A stretch of DNA of 54,049 nucleotides from a virus, in IMG/VR virus record IMGVR_UViG_3300018080_002591, positions 1 through 54,049 of that record; one strand, given 5' to 3'. A program made the position numbers and the translations under genes. Each line of letters starts with the position of its first letter. Within the stretch, counting starts at the first letter, position 1. Below are positions 51,247 through 54,049 of this stretch, piece after piece. The notes under the pieces were generated by a model. The model did not search any database and had not been told where the DNA came from. It was given only the letters and a program-made list of their open reading frames with translations.

Positions 51247-51969
51247 TTAACTAGATGATTGAATTGCATCGCCATATTGTTCAATAACTTCTGCTTTAAC
51301 TTTAAATACTTGATCGGCATATTGTTGACATTTTTCTTTTACCCAATCTTCATGCCATATATAGTCGACATTAAATTCAATCTCTGTATCTAATCTACCA
51401 ACTGTTTCCACATCACTTGCAAATAAGTCTTGTGGATCTTTTGTTGGAAATACTCCATCATAAACTGCATAGTATTCAACAGTTTTTGCATCTGGAGCAG
51501 TTGTCCAATAATACATAAGACCAGCATATGTATTTTTTGTATACCCATCTAAAGTATCTTTATCTTCAAGATTAGATACTCCAGAACGATAATCTCTAAT
51601 CATTTTTACCCAACCATGCATGATATTCAAAAGTGGTGTTCCATTAAATTCTAAGAACTTAACTGAAACTGAATTTCCATAATCAACATTAGCTGGTACT
51701 GCCCATTTAATTCCACCCAATCCAGTGAACTCAACTTTATTCAAAGTACCTCCTGGTGGTGTAACTGAAAGACATGCCCCTGAAAGCAAATTAGCAATTA
51801 CTGCATTACTATCTAAATCTACAAATTCTTGTAGTCTTGGTGGCAATTTTGCAAACCAGATAAAATGATAACCTGTTACATATGGGTCAGCCACTCCAGC
51901 AACGGTACCACCGAAATTACGGCTAAGAACATTGTTGGGTACATTGGCAAATGAATTTTTTACTGCCAT
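51247..51969 (-). CDS. Tail tube protein (gp19-like)
   Basis: 240 residues. An N-terminal GYHFIWFAKLPPRL, LSVTPPGGTLNKVEFTGLGGIKWAV, then NSVSVKFLEFNGTPLLNIMHGWVKMIRDYRSGV is the pattern of myophage tail tubes (beta-barrel with VxFxE...P-L-x-x-x-x-x-W-x-x-x-I-R-D). An AGGAGG site gives it strong translation, as for an abundant structural protein. The related tube-like domain of the gp48/gp54-type protein at 43201 supports this. Tail sheath and capsid genes are not in the window. Confidence 0.75.
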   Translation of the reverse strand: MAVKNSFANVPNNVLSRNFGGTVAGVADPYVTGYHFIWFAKLPPRLQEFVDLDSNAVIANLLSGACLSVTPPGGTLNKVEFTGLGGIKWAVPANVDYGNSVSVKFLEFNGTPLLNIMHGWVKMIRDYRSGVSNLEDKDTLDGYTKNTYAGLMYYWTTAPDAKTVEYYAVYDGVFPTKDPQDLFASDVETVGRLDTEIEFNVDYIWHEDWVKEKCQQYADQVFKVKAEVIEQYGDAIQSSS

Positions 51970-51981
51970 TAGTGTATCCTC

Positions 51982-52533
51982 CTAAGATGTGAACTTCATT
52001 CTTTTTTTAATAACTTTTAATACAGCGTCCCAATTTCCATTATGGATAGGTATAGCTTTATCATCGATGTAAAAATCAGCACTTATTTTGTCTGCTGTAA
52101 TTTTATCGAAATAAATATCATGATGTTTTAACCATGCTTGAACTTGTGCGATTTGTCGTTTTTCATCGCCACCCATTTCCGCTGCATTGCCGGGCGAAGC
52201 TCTTGTAGTAAATATAACAATTTCATACCCATTATCCTTAAGCCAATTAATTGCATCTCTTGCACCATCAAACGGATCATCATAAACATCACCATTTTGC
52301 CAACCCTTTGAATATTTATGAATTGTTTGATCGAGATCTATCATTGCTCTTCTTTCATCCAAGAGCATTAACATTTCTGGGTATACTGTTCGTAAAATAT
52401 TTTTCTTTTTTTTCTTTTTGGTATTTGGAAATGAATCCATTCCGAATGCATTACCTGAAGATGTTGTAGTTATACCACCTGCAGCCATAGATTCATCTTG
52501 CTGAAAATTGTCTAATATATCTTCTAGATTCAT
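51982..52533 (-). CDS. HAD-like hydrolase with an unusual N-terminal extension
   Basis: 183 residues. The last ~120 are a small phage HAD domain: D66-L-D68-Q-T70 (nucleophile and general acid), IVIFTTR (motif II Thr) and FYIDDKAI (motif IV, two Asp), related to phosphatases of the kind that act on nucleotides or DNA ends. The first ~55 residues are an extra, low-complexity, Ser/Thr/Gly-rich segment ending in a Lys run (NTKKKKKKNIL), not part of the HAD fold. The Lys run is encoded by A-rich codons and could be a slippage site. The ATG lacks a clear ribosome binding site; the next gene is divergent. Confidence 0.8.
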   Translation of the reverse strand: MNLEDILDNFQQDESMAAGGITTTSSGNAFGMDSFPNTKKKKKKNILRTVYPEMLMLLDERRAMIDLDQTIHKYSKGWQNGDVYDDPFDGARDAINWLKDNGYEIVIFTTRASPGNAAEMGGDEKRQIAQVQAWLKHHDIYFDKITADKISADFYIDDKAIPIHNGNWDAVLKVIKKRMKFTS

Positions 52534-52654
52534 ATTAATACCGATAGTATGAGATTTATATTTTGTTCTAATTATTATGGTGTATTAGTTAAAAAACTCT
52601 ATATATATAAATTACTAATAACAACTATTATTAATTTTTCGAAAGGAGATGTGA
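52534..52654. promoter_or_regulatory. Divergent AT-rich promoter region
   Basis: 121 bases between the divergent genes at 52533 (-) and 52655 (+). It holds TATATATATAAAT around 52600 and an inverted repeat TATTAGT (52583-52589) and ACTAATA (52614-52620). The + gene has an AAAGGAG site. It should contain promoters for both directions; the exact elements cannot be fixed by eye. Confidence 0.35.
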
Positions 52655-53110
52655 ATGTCAGATAGCAACAAATCAAGTTTTATTTTTAGTTGGCCATTTA
52701 TTATTATGTGTATTATTGGTTATAACCTTTTTTTCGACGATGACGATGAAACAAAAACAATGGAGTCAGTCGATCAAGAAACTCCAGCAGTCGTTGAAAC
52801 AATCAAAGAAGATAAACCAAATTCAATCGATTCTGCGGTGAAAAGAATTAAAAAAGAAATTGCTACATCGGAGTCACTTAAAAGTGTAAAGGAGGAGCTT
52901 TCAAAAGCTAAAGATGAAATTATTAATGAGTTCAAAGAAATATCTGAATCTCAAAAAGAAGCAAATACCAACGTTGCCAATGAATCAGATAAAAAATCAA
53001 ATGAAGATGAAGAAGCGCCAACTGAAGTTATGAGAGCAGAAACACAGGTTATTGAAAATGAGACAATTGATGTTGATAAAGAACCTGAGGATGTTATGAA
53101 ACCTCTTTGA
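52655..53110 (+). CDS. Membrane-anchored acidic protein
   Basis: 151 residues. One N-terminal hydrophobic segment (FIFSWPFIIMCIIGYNLFF, about 9-27) is followed directly by FDDDDE and a long, highly charged Glu/Lys-rich tail with helical character (KSVKEELSKAKDEIINEFKE) and a low-complexity end. It looks like an inner-membrane-tethered coiled-coil protein, perhaps a lysis or superinfection factor; nothing specific is recognisable. AAAGGAG lies 7 bases before the ATG. Confidence 0.65.
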   Translation: MSDSNKSSFIFSWPFIIMCIIGYNLFFDDDDETKTMESVDQETPAVVETIKEDKPNSIDSAVKRIKKEIATSESLKSVKEELSKAKDEIINEFKEISESQKEANTNVANESDKKSNEDEEAPTEVMRAETQVIENETIDVDKEPEDVMKPL

Positions 53111-53120
53111 AAGGAAAGCT

Positions 53121-54049
53121 ATGTTTAAAAGATTTTTTAAGGAAGATAATAAAATCGTTGGAGGTATGTTCGATAAAGAATTTGAAAATGATGAATACGT
53201 TGTATGCTTCAACACCAAAACCGGTCTTGAAGTCCTTCAAGGCAAAAACGGCACAGACCCATTTCAAACCGAACTACCTCTATTGATTGACGTGGGGATT
53301 ATGGGTAGTTGTTTGAACTCATGCTCTTTTTGTTATCAGGGACCAACAAAAGAGCCACACATGACGTTTGAAAATTTTAAGACTATCATAGACCAAGTAA
53401 AAGATCACACCAATCAAGTAGCATTGGGGGGTCGTGGGGATCCTAATTTACACCCACAATTTAAGGAGATTGTTGAATATTCAAGATCAAATGGCGTAGT
53501 CCCAAATTATACAACAAGTGGTCGTAATCTAACAGATGAACAAATCGAAATATCAAAGATTTGTGGCGCTGTGGCTGTAAGTGCCTATGATCGGGATTTT
53601 ACATATGATGCCTTAGAACGATTAATGAATGCAAACATTAAAACAAATATTCATATGATCTTTACCAGAGAAAGTTTTGCTATGGCAATGGATATGGTAA
53701 GTGGTTATGATATTTGGAAAGGCAAAGTAAATCTCAAAAAACTCAATGCTGTAATTTTTCTTTTATTCAAACCACAGGGATCTGGAAAAGATAAACTTAA
53801 CTTGATACCAACAATGAGTCAACTTGAAACTTTTTCTAAAGTTATATTTAATCCAAACACTATATATAAAATAGGAATGGATAGTTGTATGCTTAATCAT
53901 GTATTACAATATGCCGAACCAACAGAAATTCAAAAAATGGCAGTTGATACATGCGAATCATCCAGGATGTCTGTTTATATCAGTCCTTCAATGCAATTGA
54001 TCCCTTGTAGTTTTGCAGATCATGACACATGGGGTGTTAATATAACAGA
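53121..54049 (+). CDS. Radical SAM enzyme (3' end outside window)
   Basis: 309 complete codons are open from ATG 53121 to the window end. C64-x3-C68-x2-C71 in CLNSCSFC is the radical SAM cluster motif, preceded by PLLIDVGIMGS. ALGGRGDPNLHP corresponds to the SAM-binding GGxP-type region; CESSRMSVYISPSMQLIPC near the end suggests additional cysteine ligands (SPASM-like). It is not the same enzyme as the one at 14919. AAAGGAA precedes the ATG. The C-terminus and any function cannot be judged here. Confidence 0.85.
   Translation, partial: MFKRFFKEDNKIVGGMFDKEFENDEYVVCFNTKTGLEVLQGKNGTDPFQTELPLLIDVGIMGSCLNSCSFCYQGPTKEPHMTFENFKTIIDQVKDHTNQVALGGRGDPNLHPQFKEIVEYSRSNGVVPNYTTSGRNLTDEQIEISKICGAVAVSAYDRDFTYDALERLMNANIKTNIHMIFTRESFAMAMDMVSGYDIWKGKVNLKKLNAVIFLLFKPQGSGKDKLNLIPTMSQLETFSKVIFNPNTIYKIGMDSCMLNHVLQYAEPTEIQKMAVDTCESSRMSVYISPSMQLIPCSFADHDTWGVNIT

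Overview
The window looks like part of the genome of a large, AT-rich, lytic tailed bacteriophage with a contractile (T4-like) tail. The evidence is a terminase large subunit, a tape measure protein, a tail tube protein, gp25-like, baseplate-J/gp6-like and gp26/gp51-like baseplate genes, a two-gene type II topoisomerase of the T4 gp39/gp52 kind, a gp46/gp47 (SbcC/SbcD) recombination nuclease and a UvsW-like helicase. It also encodes its own RNA polymerase beta' and beta subunits, typical of jumbo phages. Genes are packed with ATGA-type stop/start overlaps and strong AAGGAG-type ribosome binding sites. No integrase, rRNA, tRNA or CRISPR array was seen. The host is unknown; a prepilin-type signal in one small gene hints at a bacterium with type IV pili or a type II secretion system (inference).

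Layout. 1-10.4 kb (+): end of a VWA-like gene, an HNH homing-type endonuclease behind an RNA hairpin, the topoisomerase large subunit, a restriction-modification-like cassette (two partial methyltransferases and a helicase-HNH fusion), small genes, the topoisomerase small subunit, QueD and a UvsW-like helicase. 10.4-16.7 kb (+): small accessory genes, including two proteins with the same 18-residue N-terminus and a 71-residue prepilin-like protein, then SbcD/SbcC and a radical SAM enzyme. 16.7-23.7 kb (+): an apparently complete ubiquitin-like conjugation system: a large protein with an E2-like domain, a JAMM protease with three zinc modules, an E1-like enzyme, a beta-grasp Ubl ending in glycine, a second E1-like protein and a small stand-alone E2-like protein. 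23.7-33.1 kb (+): RNA polymerase beta' and beta, FolE2, a TIM-barrel protein and small genes, ending in a structured RNA hairpin. 33.2-44.5 kb (+): further unknown genes, a strong terminator, then hub, terminase, metallopeptidase, tape measure and tube-associated baseplate genes. 44.5-52.5 kb (-): a convergent baseplate/tail operon including a probable programmed frameshift. 52.5-54.0 kb (+): a divergent AT-rich promoter region, a membrane-anchored acidic protein and a radical SAM enzyme cut by the window end.

The most exciting content is the phage-borne Ubl pathway at 16676-23668. Its gene set (JAMM, E2-like, Ubl, ThiF/E1) resembles the bacterial PRTRC and related ubiquitin-like operons, but carries a second E1/E2 pair and sits directly upstream of the phage RNA polymerase genes. 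The Ubl gene is set apart by codon choice richer in C/G-ending codons, its own leader and a strong 3' hairpin, suggesting high expression. Second-tier curiosities are the R-M-like cassette between the topoisomerase genes, the miniature prepilin, the paired NSSS-tagged proteins (one beside a radical SAM enzyme) and the +1 frameshift in the gp26/gp51-like pair. All functional calls are made by reading motifs; no database search was run.
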